Source: DAOTYE01 sp034434915
Lineage (GTDB): Bacteria > Chloroflexota > Dehalococcoidia > Dehalococcoidales > RBG-16-60-22
NCBI GenBank assembly: GCA_034434915.1
Contig: DAOTYE010000031.1
Span: 1-7,257, forward strand
Reading direction: 5' to 3'
Length of the DNA stretch: 7,257 nucleotides
Shown here: positions 1 through 5,526 of the stretch, piece by piece
Numbering within the stretch: the stretch's first letter is position 1
Layout: every line of letters starts with the position of its first letter
The notes under the pieces: model-generated
Told to the model about the DNA's origin: nothing
The model's database searches: none
What the model saw: the letters and a program-made list of their open reading frames with translations, nothing else
Program-made: the position numbers and the translations under genes

Positions 1-148
1 GCGGTACTTCCTGCTCATGAACAGAGGAAAGCTATGACCCAAAAGGTGTTAGTAACATGATTTATGAGGCAGCTAAGACCCTTTCGGTAACAGTTTCTAT
101 TGACGCAATACGTACCTTCCAGCGCCAAAGGACGGGGCTTTTAGCGGC
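1..148. other. unassigned sequence beyond the secG terminator
   Basis: No gene or RNA recognised. Two short plus-strand readings run in from the left edge and stop at 35-37 and 58-60; either could be the last codons of a convergent gene lying outside the window. A 38-codon plus frame (57-173) starts inside the second stop, as ATGA, but it runs through the secG terminator and resembles nothing I know. The minus strand has no ORF with a ribosome binding site. I checked by eye for tmRNA, RNase P RNA, SRP RNA, tRNA and the common riboswitch cores and found no convincing match. Confidence 0.3.
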
Positions 149-166
149 AAAAAGGTGTGCCACACC
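149..166 (-). terminator. Rho-independent terminator after secG
   Basis: On the minus strand the sequence reads GGTGT-GGC-ACACC followed by TTTTT, a 5-bp stem with a 3-base loop and a U-tract. It starts 12 bases after the secG stop codon. The stem is short but GC-rich, and its placement at the end of the gatB-secG unit fits a terminator. Confidence 0.6.
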
Positions 167-177
167 AAGGTAGTTGG

Positions 178-399
178 CTATGCACTCATCCGCACGGAAA
201 TTATAGAAAGGATGATGAAAATGACTGCCAGGGCGATTGTCAACTGGAAAAGGGTCTTCTCCAAGCCCCGCCTCGTGCGGAACACGGCGTCCGGCTGACC
301 GAAGATGCCACCCAGCCCGCCGCCGCGCACCTGAAGCAGAACGGCAAGAATTAACGCCAGCGCAATGATAATCTGCGCAATACTGAAGTAAATCTGCAT
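178..399 (-). CDS. secG: SecG, protein-export channel subunit
   Basis: A 73-residue membrane protein with the usual SecG layout. A hydrophobic segment (about residues 4-22) is followed by a glycine-rich cytoplasmic loop (RGGGLGGIFG, about 25-34), a basic stretch (RTRRGLEK) and a second hydrophobic segment (about 50-68). SecG binds SecY in the SecYEG translocon of the inner membrane and helps SecA-driven export. The ATG is preceded by GAGAGGG about 7 bases upstream, and the length matches the small Gram-positive/Chloroflexota type. It begins 17 bases after the gatB stop codon and ends just before a terminator, so it is the last gene of a gatB-secG unit. The glycine-rich loop between two hydrophobic segments makes the assignment secure despite the short length. 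Confidence 0.9.
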   Translation of the reverse strand: MQIYFSIAQIIIALALILAVLLQVRGGGLGGIFGQPDAVFRTRRGLEKTLFQLTIALAVIFIILSIISVRMSA

Positions 400-416
400 C
401 GCATATCCCTCTCTCT

Positions 417-1883
417 TTAGCTTTTTAACTTTTTAGTCAGCACATCATTCACCATGCCGGGATTGGCGCGGCCCTTGGTGAGACGCATCACCTGCCCGAC
501 AAGGAACTTGACTGCCTGCTCTTTGCCTGCTTTGAAATCCGCCACCGCTTTCGGGTTGGCGGCAATCACCTGCGCCACCGCTTCCTCAATTGCGCTCGCA
601 TCGCTTATCTGGCTCAGCCCTTTCCGCGCGATGATTTCATCAGCGTCTTTACCTGTCTGGAACATTTCCTCCAGCACCGCCTTGGCAGTAGCATCGTTAA
701 TGGTCCCCTTTGCCCGCAGGCTGAGCAGATGAACAAACTTTTGCGGGCTGATTTTCAGGCTGAACTGGGTAATATCAATGGCATTAGCGTTCATGATGCC
801 GCTGGCTGGGCCGAGCAACCAGTTGCTGAGGTCTTTGGGGGCAATAGTGGCATCTGCCTTATGCATGGCTTCAAAGTAGTCCGCCAGCTCTTTGACATTT
901 GTGAGCAAGTTCGCGTCATAGGCAGGAAGCCCATACTCGGAAATGAACCTGTCGCGGCGGGCTTCCGGCAGTTCAGGCAATTTAGCTCTTACTTCTTCCA
1001 CCCATTCCCGGCTGATGACCAGCGGCGGCAGGTCCGGCTCAGGAAAGTAGCGATAGTCATGGGCATACTCTTTACTGCGCTGGGAAACCGTCTTCCCCTT
1101 GTCCTCCACCCACCCCCGCGTCTCCTGGATGAGCTTTTTTCCCTCGGCGACCACTTTTCTCTGGCGCTCCGCCTCATACTCCAGTGCCAGATAGACCGCC
1201 TTGAAGCTGTTCATGTTCTTCACTTCCACCTTGGGCATGAACTCCTTGCTGTCCACCGGCTTGATGCTGATATTGGCATCACAGCGGAAGCTCCCCTCCT
1301 CCATATTGCCCGTGGAGACACCCAGGTAGCGCAGGATACTGCGCAGTTTAATCAAATACTGGCGCGCTTCCTCCGGGGAGCGCAAGTCAGGTTCGCCCAC
1401 AATCTCCATCAGCGGCACGCCGGAACGGTTCACATCCACGAGGCTGTATGCCTCCCCCTCGGGCGATTCACGGTGCAATAGCTTGGAGACGTCCTCCTCA
1501 AGGTGGACGCGGGTGATGCCGACCCTCTTCCTCTTGCCGTCAACTTCAATCTCCATCCAGCCTTTGCGCCCGATTGGCGCGTCATACTGGGAAATCTGGT
1601 AGCCTTTCATCAGGTCGGGATAGGGATAGTTCTTGCGGTCAAACTTGGTATAGTCTGAGATGGTGCAATTGAGCGCGAGTGCGGTCATCATGGTATACTC
1701 CACCGCTCGCTTATTGATGACGGGAAGCACGCCGGGCATCCCCAGGCACACCGGGCAGACGTGGGTATTGGGCGGCGCGGCGGCATAGTCCGCACTGCAT
1801 GAGCAGTACATCTTGCTCTTGGTCAGGAGCTGGGCATGGACTTCCAGCCCGATGATGGTCTCAAATTCAACTGCGGTTACCAT
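417..1883 (-). CDS. gatB: GatB, Asp-tRNA(Asn)/Glu-tRNA(Gln) amidotransferase subunit B
   Basis: A 488-residue GatB. With GatA and GatC, neither of which is in the window, it forms the amidotransferase that converts misacylated Glu-tRNA(Gln) and/or Asp-tRNA(Asn) to Gln- and Asn-tRNA. GatB holds the kinase/transamidase site and binds the tRNA. Conserved blocks seen: IGLEVHAQL (residues 11-19), Cys27 and Cys29 with Cys43-PV-Cys46 (the zinc site), YPYPDLMKGYQISQYD, HLEEDVSKL, VDVNRSGVPLMEIV, MEEGSFRCDANIS and KVEVKNMNSF. The C-terminal third is the helical GatB/YqeY tRNA-binding region, ending in GRANPGMVNDVL. The start at 1883 is chosen because GLEVHAQL normally lies about 10 residues in, AGAGG lies upstream, and an in-frame codon at 1928 would fall inside the -35 box. 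The gene is complete and transcribed with secG. Confidence 0.96.
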   Translation of the reverse strand: MVTAVEFETIIGLEVHAQLLTKSKMYCSCSADYAAAPPNTHVCPVCLGMPGVLPVINKRAVEYTMMTALALNCTISDYTKFDRKNYPYPDLMKGYQISQYDAPIGRKGWMEIEVDGKRKRVGITRVHLEEDVSKLLHRESPEGEAYSLVDVNRSGVPLMEIVGEPDLRSPEEARQYLIKLRSILRYLGVSTGNMEEGSFRCDANISIKPVDSKEFMPKVEVKNMNSFKAVYLALEYEAERQRKVVAEGKKLIQETRGWVEDKGKTVSQRSKEYAHDYRYFPEPDLPPLVISREWVEEVRAKLPELPEARRDRFISEYGLPAYDANLLTNVKELADYFEAMHKADATIAPKDLSNWLLGPASGIMNANAIDITQFSLKISPQKFVHLLSLRAKGTINDATAKAVLEEMFQTGKDADEIIARKGLSQISDASAIEEAVAQVIAANPKAVADFKAGKEQAVKFLVGQVMRLTKGRANPGMVNDVLTKKLKS

Positions 1884-1898
1884 GAGATTAACGCCTCT

Positions 1899-1928
1899 AG
1901 TATAGCAACAATAGCGGTGGACTGACAA
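1899..1928 (-). promoter_or_regulatory. promoter of gatB-secG
   Basis: On the minus strand, -35 TTGTCA (1923-1928) and -10 TATACT (1899-1904) are 18 bases apart, and the base pair TG precedes the -10 by one base (extended -10). Each hexamer matches the sigma-70 consensus at 5 of 6 positions. Transcription would begin near 1892, leaving only about 9 bases of leader before the gatB ATG, so the AGAGG motif lies at or just before the predicted start. Confidence 0.65.
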
Positions 1929-1934
1929 GGAACA

Positions 1935-1963
1935 TGAAAAGAAAAAACAAGATGTGCTATAAT
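1935..1963 (+). promoter_or_regulatory. promoter of tRNA-Ala
   Basis: A perfect -10 TATAAT (1958-1963) is preceded by TGC, giving an extended -10. A -35 at 17-base spacing would be the weak TGAAAA (1935-1940). The -10 ends 11 bases before the mature tRNA 5' end, a usual distance. It is divergent from the gatB promoter; only 6 bases separate the two -35 boxes. Confidence 0.6.
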
Positions 1964-1974
1964 TTTCAGTGCCT

Positions 1975-2047
1975 GGGGCCGTAGTTCACTCGGGAGAACG
2001 CTTGATTTGCATTCAAGAGGTAAGGGGTTCGAATCCCCTCGGCTCCA
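1975..2047 (+). tRNA. tRNA-Ala (anticodon TGC)
   Basis: A complete cloverleaf can be folded by hand. The acceptor stem GGGGCCG pairs with CGGCTCC. The D-arm is GTTC/GAAC with loop ACTCGGGA. The anticodon stem CTTGA/TCAAG carries loop TTTGCAT, so the anticodon is TGC (alanine). The variable loop is AGGTA, and the T-arm AGGGG/CCCCT carries TTCGAAT. The third acceptor pair is G3:U70, the classical identity element read by alanyl-tRNA synthetase, and the discriminator base is A at 2047. The 3' CCA is not encoded (the next bases are TTT), so it must be added by CCA-transferase. The gene is intact although an apparently foreign block follows it. Confidence 0.97.
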
Positions 2048-2071
2048 TTTAGCTTCAGTAGAACCGACCAA

Positions 2072-2090
2072 AGGTATCAATAGGTGGTAC
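2072..2090 (+). repeat. left arm of imperfect inverted repeat
   Basis: AGGTATCAATAGGTGGTAC pairs with the opposite strand of 3109-3089. The two arms agree at 18 positions, with one substitution (G/A) and a 2-base insertion in the right arm. The arm begins 24 bases after the tRNA and the pair encloses the low-GC gene with its promoter. I see no flanking target-site duplication. Confidence 0.5.
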
Positions 2091-2141
2091 CTCATCCTTA
2101 ATTATTATATGAGACGGTTTTCACGTTTTTATCCCCTTTTT

Positions 2142-2171
2142 TTGACAGCACTACATACAGCAGATTATCAT
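2142..2171 (+). promoter_or_regulatory. promoter of the 267-residue protein gene
   Basis: A consensus -35 TTGACA (2142-2147) is followed 18 bases later by -10 TATCAT (2166-2171, 5 of 6). Transcription would start near 2178 and give a leader of about 50 bases. The gene thus appears to carry its own promoter inside the inverted repeats, independent of the tRNA. Confidence 0.6.
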
Positions 2172-2228
2172 GCAGGCATATCCGGACTTATAAAGAATAC
2201 TACTAAATAATCGTACAGGGAAATGTAA

Positions 2229-3032
2229 ATGGGCAATAAAGAGGAAATAAGACTGGAACAAGCGAAGAAAATCATTCAAAATGAGCTAAAGAAGAATGTA
2301 GAAATCAACGATGACGGAACTAAACCAAAAATGTACGACCTCCGCGTTGGCTCGAGCGAGAAACCCGAAATTGCCATAGAAGTGACCGGAGCGGTAAATG
2401 AGGAATTCACTAAGACATGGAATATCGGCCCGGCCAAAGGGCCACTGCAGTTTTCCTCAATTCAGGGCGATTGGGTTATTGAGATTGCTGTTGAAACCCA
2501 AATTAGAGAATTTAAACAGAATATACCACAAATACTCAAAATGCTCGAAAGCCAAAACCGTTATCTTATCAGGGTAGATAGTAGTTTACAGATACATGAG
2601 CCAGGTTGGTTTGGCTATCTTTCTTCTCAGGGTATCAATTTTGCTTCTTGTGTTCGCAAGGATGGGACAGGCAAGGTTCATTATACTCTTCCTGGACAAG
2701 GTGGACCTGTCAGTGAACAAGGGACGCAAGTCCCGCAATGGATAGGCGAATTCCTGAGATGTGACCGCTGCAAAAATAAACTGTTGAAATTAAAGGAATC
2801 TGGCCTAAATATCTGCCATATGTTTATTTGGGTCGAACTTTACGGCGCACCATGGCCGGTAGCGTATTATTTGATGGGGGAAATGACGAATAGTCCCGGA
2901 CGGCGACCAGATTTACCGCAGCCAGTTACAGGAGTTTGGCTTGTCTCGACGATGCATAGTTACAAAGGTCTCCGTTGGGATGGAACTACATGGCGCGTGT
3001 TCCGTATCCCAGACGACGGAATTAACGAGTAA
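2229..3032 (+). CDS. uncharacterised 267-residue protein, possible PD-(D/E)XK-like N-terminus
   Basis: I cannot name this protein. It is soluble in appearance, with no signal peptide or membrane segment. The N-terminal part reads like a nuclease-fold core: Asp37 in MYDLRVG, then a hydrophobic strand EIAIEVT with Glu51 and Thr53. This is the spacing of a D...E-x-K motif but with Thr in place of Lys. A TKTWNIGPAKGPL segment (61-73) and GDWVIEIAVE (80-89) follow. The C-terminal half has GTGKVHYTLPGQGG (146-159), a lone Cys178-x2-Cys181 pair, and a tryptophan-rich end (LRWDGTTWRVF). I recall similar uncharacterised proteins in actinobacteria, from memory only. The ATG at 2229 is preceded by CAGGGA 7 bases upstream. 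The gene stands alone, is AT-richer than its neighbours and follows a tRNA gene, so it may be acquired. The open frame looks intact; function unknown. Confidence 0.8.
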   Translation: MGNKEEIRLEQAKKIIQNELKKNVEINDDGTKPKMYDLRVGSSEKPEIAIEVTGAVNEEFTKTWNIGPAKGPLQFSSIQGDWVIEIAVETQIREFKQNIPQILKMLESQNRYLIRVDSSLQIHEPGWFGYLSSQGINFASCVRKDGTGKVHYTLPGQGGPVSEQGTQVPQWIGEFLRCDRCKNKLLKLKESGLNICHMFIWVELYGAPWPVAYYLMGEMTNSPGRRPDLPQPVTGVWLVSTMHSYKGLRWDGTTWRVFRIPDDGINE

Positions 3033-3088
3033 TTGAACCACCTTTGTCTTCATCTCAAAGAGTGAAAATCAAATCAAAGTCCCTGGTA

Positions 3089-3109
3089 GTACTACCTATT
3101 GAGATACCT
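3089..3109 (-). repeat. right arm of imperfect inverted repeat
   Basis: Read on the minus strand, this arm begins AGGTATC and continues TC-AATAGGT-A-GTAC, matching 2072-2090 except for the inserted TC and one G-to-A change. It overlaps the palindrome GGTAGTACTACC and adjoins the tRNA-end-like sequence at 3107-3120. Confidence 0.5.
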
Positions 3110-3120
3110 CAGCTCCACCA
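3107..3120 (+). repeat. tRNA-Ala 3'-end-like sequence (possible att remnant)
   Basis: CCTCAGCTCCA (3107-3117) matches the last 11 bases of the tRNA-Ala gene (2037-2047) at 10 of 11 positions, in the same orientation. It is followed by CCA, as in a tRNA gene that encodes its CCA end. The match is short and could be chance; it is of interest because it lies on the far side of the low-GC block. Confidence 0.3.
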
Positions 3121-3160
3121 AATAGGACGATACCTAGAACTCCCTAGCGACCAAACGGGG

Positions 3161-4351
3161 CTATCCTGCCTTTACCGCCCTGCCCACTTTCTGCCCCAGC
3201 TCACGGCACTTAGCCAGGTCATCAGCGCCGGGCTGCCACTTGGCGCGGACGCCCTCCGCCGCCAGCGGAATCTTGCATTTGGTCAAATGTTCCTCAATCA
3301 GCTTAACTGATTCTCCGCTCCAGCCATACGAGCCGAACGCCGCGCCGATTTTGTTCTGAAACTTCATCCCCTTCAAATCTTCAAGAATAGGGGTGATGCT
3401 GGGGAGAAGCCCCTGGTTGTGGGTTGGGGAGCCGATGATGACCGCCTTTGATTTGAAGATTTCAACGACGACGTCATTGTGGTCAGAGACTGCCATGTGA
3501 AACAGCTTATATGGGACACCCTCTGCCGCCAGCCCTTCTCCGATTGCCTCCGCCATGTGCTGGGTGGCATGCCACATCGTGTCATAGAGGATAACGGCGC
3601 TTTTCTCCGGCTTCTGAGATGCCCACTCCTGGTATTTCTTCACTATCTGGAGGGGGTCTTTGCGCCAGATAACGCCGTGCGCCGGAGCGATGATGTCAAT
3701 GGGCAGATTGAGTGCTAAGACTTCCTCAATCTTCTTCAGCACTATGGCGCTGAAAGGCGTGATAATATTGGCATAATACTTCAGTGCTTCCTGGTAAAGC
3801 TCTTCCTGGTTTACTTCATCATTGAACCTGAAGGCGGTGGCATAGTGCTGACCGAAGGCGTCACTGGACATCAGGATATTTTTGCCGGTCAGGTAAGTCC
3901 CCATGTTATCCGGCCAGTGAAGCATGGTCTCCTCAATGAAGATGAGGTCGCCGGTGCCGATATTTATCTTATCACCAGTCTTCACCGGCTGAAAGTCCCA
4001 TTTCTCGTGATAGTGACCGGGGATGCTGTCCATCCCCCGCTGGGAGACCACTACCTTGGCATTGGGAGCATGGCGCAGAACCGCCGGCAGACTCCCGGAA
4101 TGGTCAACTTCAGCATGGTTTGCCACCACGATGTCAATCTTTGCCGGGTCAATCACCTGCCGGATATTCTCAATGAACTGTTCCTGGAACGGTGCCCACA
4201 CCGTGTCCACCAGCACCGTCTTCTTGTCTAATATGAGGTAAGAGTTATACGTTGAGCCGCGGTGCGTGGACAGTTCATGCCCGTGGAATTTCCGCAATGC
4301 CCAGTCCACCACACCGACCCAATAGACGCCTTTAGCCAGTTCAACCGCCAT
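3161..4351 (-). CDS. fprA: FprA-type A flavoprotein (flavodiiron O2/NO reductase)
   Basis: A 396-residue cytoplasmic flavodiiron protein. The N-terminal metallo-beta-lactamase-like domain (about 1-248) has the full diiron ligand set: His79, Glu81, Asp83 and His84 in NHAEVDHSG, then His145 (LHWPDNM), Asp164 (SSDAFG) and His225 (PAHGVIWR). The C-terminal flavodoxin-like domain (about 250-396) has the FMN phosphate loop YDTMWHAT (256-263), SPTHNQGLLP and FGSYGWSGES. The family takes electrons from rubredoxin to FMN to the diiron site, reducing O2 to water or NO to N2O. Its immediate upstream partner is the rubredoxin fusion, 14 bases away. An AGGAGGAG Shine-Dalgarno overlaps the end of that gene and sets the ATG. 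All key residues are present and the length is normal for the two-domain class A form. Confidence 0.95.
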   Translation of the reverse strand: MAVELAKGVYWVGVVDWALRKFHGHELSTHRGSTYNSYLILDKKTVLVDTVWAPFQEQFIENIRQVIDPAKIDIVVANHAEVDHSGSLPAVLRHAPNAKVVVSQRGMDSIPGHYHEKWDFQPVKTGDKINIGTGDLIFIEETMLHWPDNMGTYLTGKNILMSSDAFGQHYATAFRFNDEVNQEELYQEALKYYANIITPFSAIVLKKIEEVLALNLPIDIIAPAHGVIWRKDPLQIVKKYQEWASQKPEKSAVILYDTMWHATQHMAEAIGEGLAAEGVPYKLFHMAVSDHNDVVVEIFKSKAVIIGSPTHNQGLLPSITPILEDLKGMKFQNKIGAAFGSYGWSGESVKLIEEHLTKCKIPLAAEGVRAKWQPGADDLAKCRELGQKVGRAVKAG

Positions 4352-4365
4352 ACGCGCTTCTCCTC

Positions 4366-5052
4366 CTATTCAATCTTCTGAAATTTGTCCTTTTCCGCGC
4401 CGCAGACCGGACAGACCCACGTGTCTGGCAGTTGCTCAAACGGGATGCCCGGCTTGATATTGCCATCCGGGTCACCCACCGCCGGGTCATAGACCCAGCC
4501 GCACACAGAGCACTGGTATTTCGCCATTTTTGGTTTTTCCTCCTTCTTTTCGGCAGTATAGCTCGGGGCTGTTTTAGGAGTGGTGCCGCGCTTTACCTGA
4601 TGATAATATTCATACGTCATGCAGGCTTTTTCCATAAGCACATCGCCCGCCACCACTTCCCCGATGAATATGGTATGCGTGCCCACATCAATCTCATTGA
4701 CCACTTTCGCTTCAAGATAGGCGATGGCGTTATCCATGACCACCGGCGCCTGCGTTTCACCAATGATATAATTGATGCCCTGGAGTTTATCCACATCCCT
4801 CCCGGACTTGAAGCCAAAGTGCCCGATAAATGAGAGCGGCGTATCTTCGCACAGCATGGAGACAGCAAAGACCCGGCTGGCTTTAATATACTCCCAGGTC
4901 AGATTCTTCTTATTGATGCTTACGGCAATTGTCGGCGGCTCAGACGTGATTTGAAACACGGTATTGGCAATCTGCCCGTTCAGCCTATCACCCTTGCGCG
5001 AGGTGATAACATAAACTCCGTAGCTTATTTTATGCAAAGCCTTTGGATTCAC
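4366..5052 (-). CDS. hrb: Hrb, flavin reductase-rubredoxin fusion (high-molecular-weight rubredoxin)
   Basis: A 228-residue two-domain protein. Residues 1 to about 155 form a flavin reductase-like, FMN-binding split-barrel domain (YGVYVITSRKGDRLNGQIANTVFQ; SMLCEDTPLSFIGHFGFKSGRD). A linker rich in Lys, Thr and Glu follows, then a complete rubredoxin (about 176-228) with iron ligands Cys181-SV-Cys184 and Cys214-PV-Cys217. In Moorella thermoacetica the same fusion is NAD(P)H:FprA oxidoreductase and its gene sits beside fprA, as here. The start is taken as GTG at 5052, 3 bases after AAGGGAGGGG. The in-frame GTG at 5073 has no Shine-Dalgarno and would lie almost at the predicted transcription start. 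Likely role: passing NAD(P)H electrons to FprA for O2 or NO removal. Confidence 0.92.
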   Translation of the reverse strand: MNPKALHKISYGVYVITSRKGDRLNGQIANTVFQITSEPPTIAVSINKKNLTWEYIKASRVFAVSMLCEDTPLSFIGHFGFKSGRDVDKLQGINYIIGETQAPVVMDNAIAYLEAKVVNEIDVGTHTIFIGEVVAGDVLMEKACMTYEYYHQVKRGTTPKTAPSYTAEKKEEKPKMAKYQCSVCGWVYDPAVGDPDGNIKPGIPFEQLPDTWVCPVCGAEKDKFQKIE

Positions 5053-5082
5053 TGCCCCTCCCTTCAAGAACACACTGTTTCT

Positions 5083-5088
5083 ATTATA
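5083..5088 (-). promoter_or_regulatory. extended -10 promoter of hrb-fprA
   Basis: The minus strand has TGATATAAT, a perfect -10 with the TG extension. The -35 position at 17-base spacing is GAGAAT, a poor match, so the promoter may rest on the extended -10 or on an activator. Transcription would start near 5076, just ahead of the Shine-Dalgarno and the GTG at 5052. Confidence 0.55.
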
Positions 5089-5155
5089 TCATCCTTTCAC
5101 CAAAGATTCTCCCCCCGAACTCAGTAAACACTCCCGCCATACTTTTTATTATGTC

Positions 5156-5184
5156 TTGTCAATCCCGCAGAAATGTGCTTCAAT
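5156..5184 (+). promoter_or_regulatory. possible promoter of the desulforedoxin-like gene
   Basis: TTGTCA (5156-5161) and TTCAAT (5179-5184) are 17 bases apart, and TGC precedes the -10. The -35 matches 5 of 6 and the -10 only 4 of 6. It is divergent from the hrb promoter, so the 155-base gap could hold shared control; I see no clear operator. Confidence 0.4.
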
Positions 5185-5207
5185 GGAAATAGAGGAGGTG
5201 CATGAAG

Positions 5208-5432
5208 ATGGTGCCGAAGAAATCAGCGGTAGCTACAAAGAAAGCCGCCACGCAAAAAATCGCTAAGGGTGACGCTTACGTTTGCGGAGTGTGCGGACTG
5301 GCGGTGACTGTGGATGAGACCTGCGGCTGTGTTGACGTCTGCGATATCATCTGCTGTGGCAAGCCGATGAAACCCAGGAAGAAAGCCGCCGGAGCGACCA
5401 AAGCCAAGGCGACCAAAGCCAGCAAAAAGTAA
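5208..5432 (+). CDS. small desulforedoxin-like protein with histone H1-like basic tails
   Basis: A 74-residue protein with three parts. Residues 1-22 are Lys/Ala/Thr-rich. Residues 23-54 form a cysteine knuckle, YVCGVCG...ICCGKPM, with Cys26-x2-Cys29 and adjacent Cys49-Cys50. This is the ligand layout of desulforedoxin and the desulfoferrodoxin N-terminus, but with a longer middle that adds Cys39, Cys41 and Cys45. Residues 55-74 are Lys/Ala/Thr-rich with nine basic residues of 20, like histone H1 tails. It probably binds iron or zinc; the tails suggest contact with nucleic acid or another acidic partner, which is inference. The Shine-Dalgarno AGGAGGTG lies 7 bases before ATG 5208; ATG 5202, two codons earlier, is possible but only 1 base away. 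The gene is divergent from hrb-fprA, hinting at a redox role. Confidence 0.8.
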   Translation: MVPKKSAVATKKAATQKIAKGDAYVCGVCGLAVTVDETCGCVDVCDIICCGKPMKPRKKAAGATKAKATKASKK

Positions 5433-5475
5433 GAAGCCCCAAAACAAACTCTATTTGGAATAATGGAATAAATAA

Positions 5476-5506
5476 GAGGGCTCCGGTATTTGATGCCAGA
5501 GCCCTC
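5476..5506 (-). terminator. terminator hairpin between convergent genes
   Basis: GAGGGCTC (5476-5483) and GAGCCCTC (5499-5506) form a perfect 8-bp stem. A C/A mismatch and a weaker GGTA/TGCC inner stem follow. On the minus strand the stem runs into TTATTTATT, so it should terminate the aminotransferase gene. On the plus strand the nearest T-run is 13 bases away, so termination of the small gene there is less certain. Confidence 0.7.
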
Positions 5507-5526
5507 ACTAAGGCAAGCGTTTTTCC

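Larger units (their letters stand above)
3033..3160. other. repeat-rich spacer at right end of the low-GC block
   Basis: This 128-base gap lies between two convergent genes. It contains the perfect palindrome GGTAGTACTACC (3085-3096), the right inverted-repeat arm (3089-3109) and two direct copies of GATACCT (3103-3109 and 3129-3135). An AATAGG...GATACCT stretch (3120-3135) partly copies 2079-2092 in direct orientation. A CTTTG/CAAAG hairpin lies just after the upstream gene but has no T-tract, so I see no convincing terminator for either flanking gene. Confidence 0.5.

Noticed and set aside
26..41. resemblance to the lacZ/M13 reverse-primer region (GGAAAGCTATGACC)
   Set aside because: The match is short and imperfect, and the surroundings are not vector sequence.
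157..354. 65-codon plus-strand ORF opposite secG
   Set aside because: It overlaps the secG terminator and lies antisense to secG; low-complexity and unrecognised.
729..1481. 250-codon plus-strand ORF opposite gatB
   Set aside because: It lies wholly antisense to an intact, highly conserved gatB and has no recognisable domain or ribosome binding site.
1884..1928. 15-residue N-terminal extension of GatB
   Set aside because: It would lie upstream of the predicted transcription start and across the promoter, and GatB proteins normally begin near the 1883 ATG.
1877..2095. 72-codon minus-strand ORF containing RGDSNPLPLECKSSVLPSELRP
   Set aside because: This is the antisense reading of the tRNA-Ala gene, a well-known spurious peptide pattern; no ribosome binding site.
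2760..2820. zinc finger in the 267-residue protein
   Set aside because: Only one CxxC pair plus a distant Cys-His is present; this is not enough to claim a zinc site.
3044..3310. 88-codon plus-strand ORF after the unknown gene
   Set aside because: It starts at TTG without a Shine-Dalgarno and most of it is antisense to the conserved end of fprA.
5053..5073. 7-residue N-terminal extension of Hrb from GTG 5073
   Set aside because: It has no Shine-Dalgarno and almost no leader; the purine-rich AAGGGAGGGG inside the extension fits a start at 5052.
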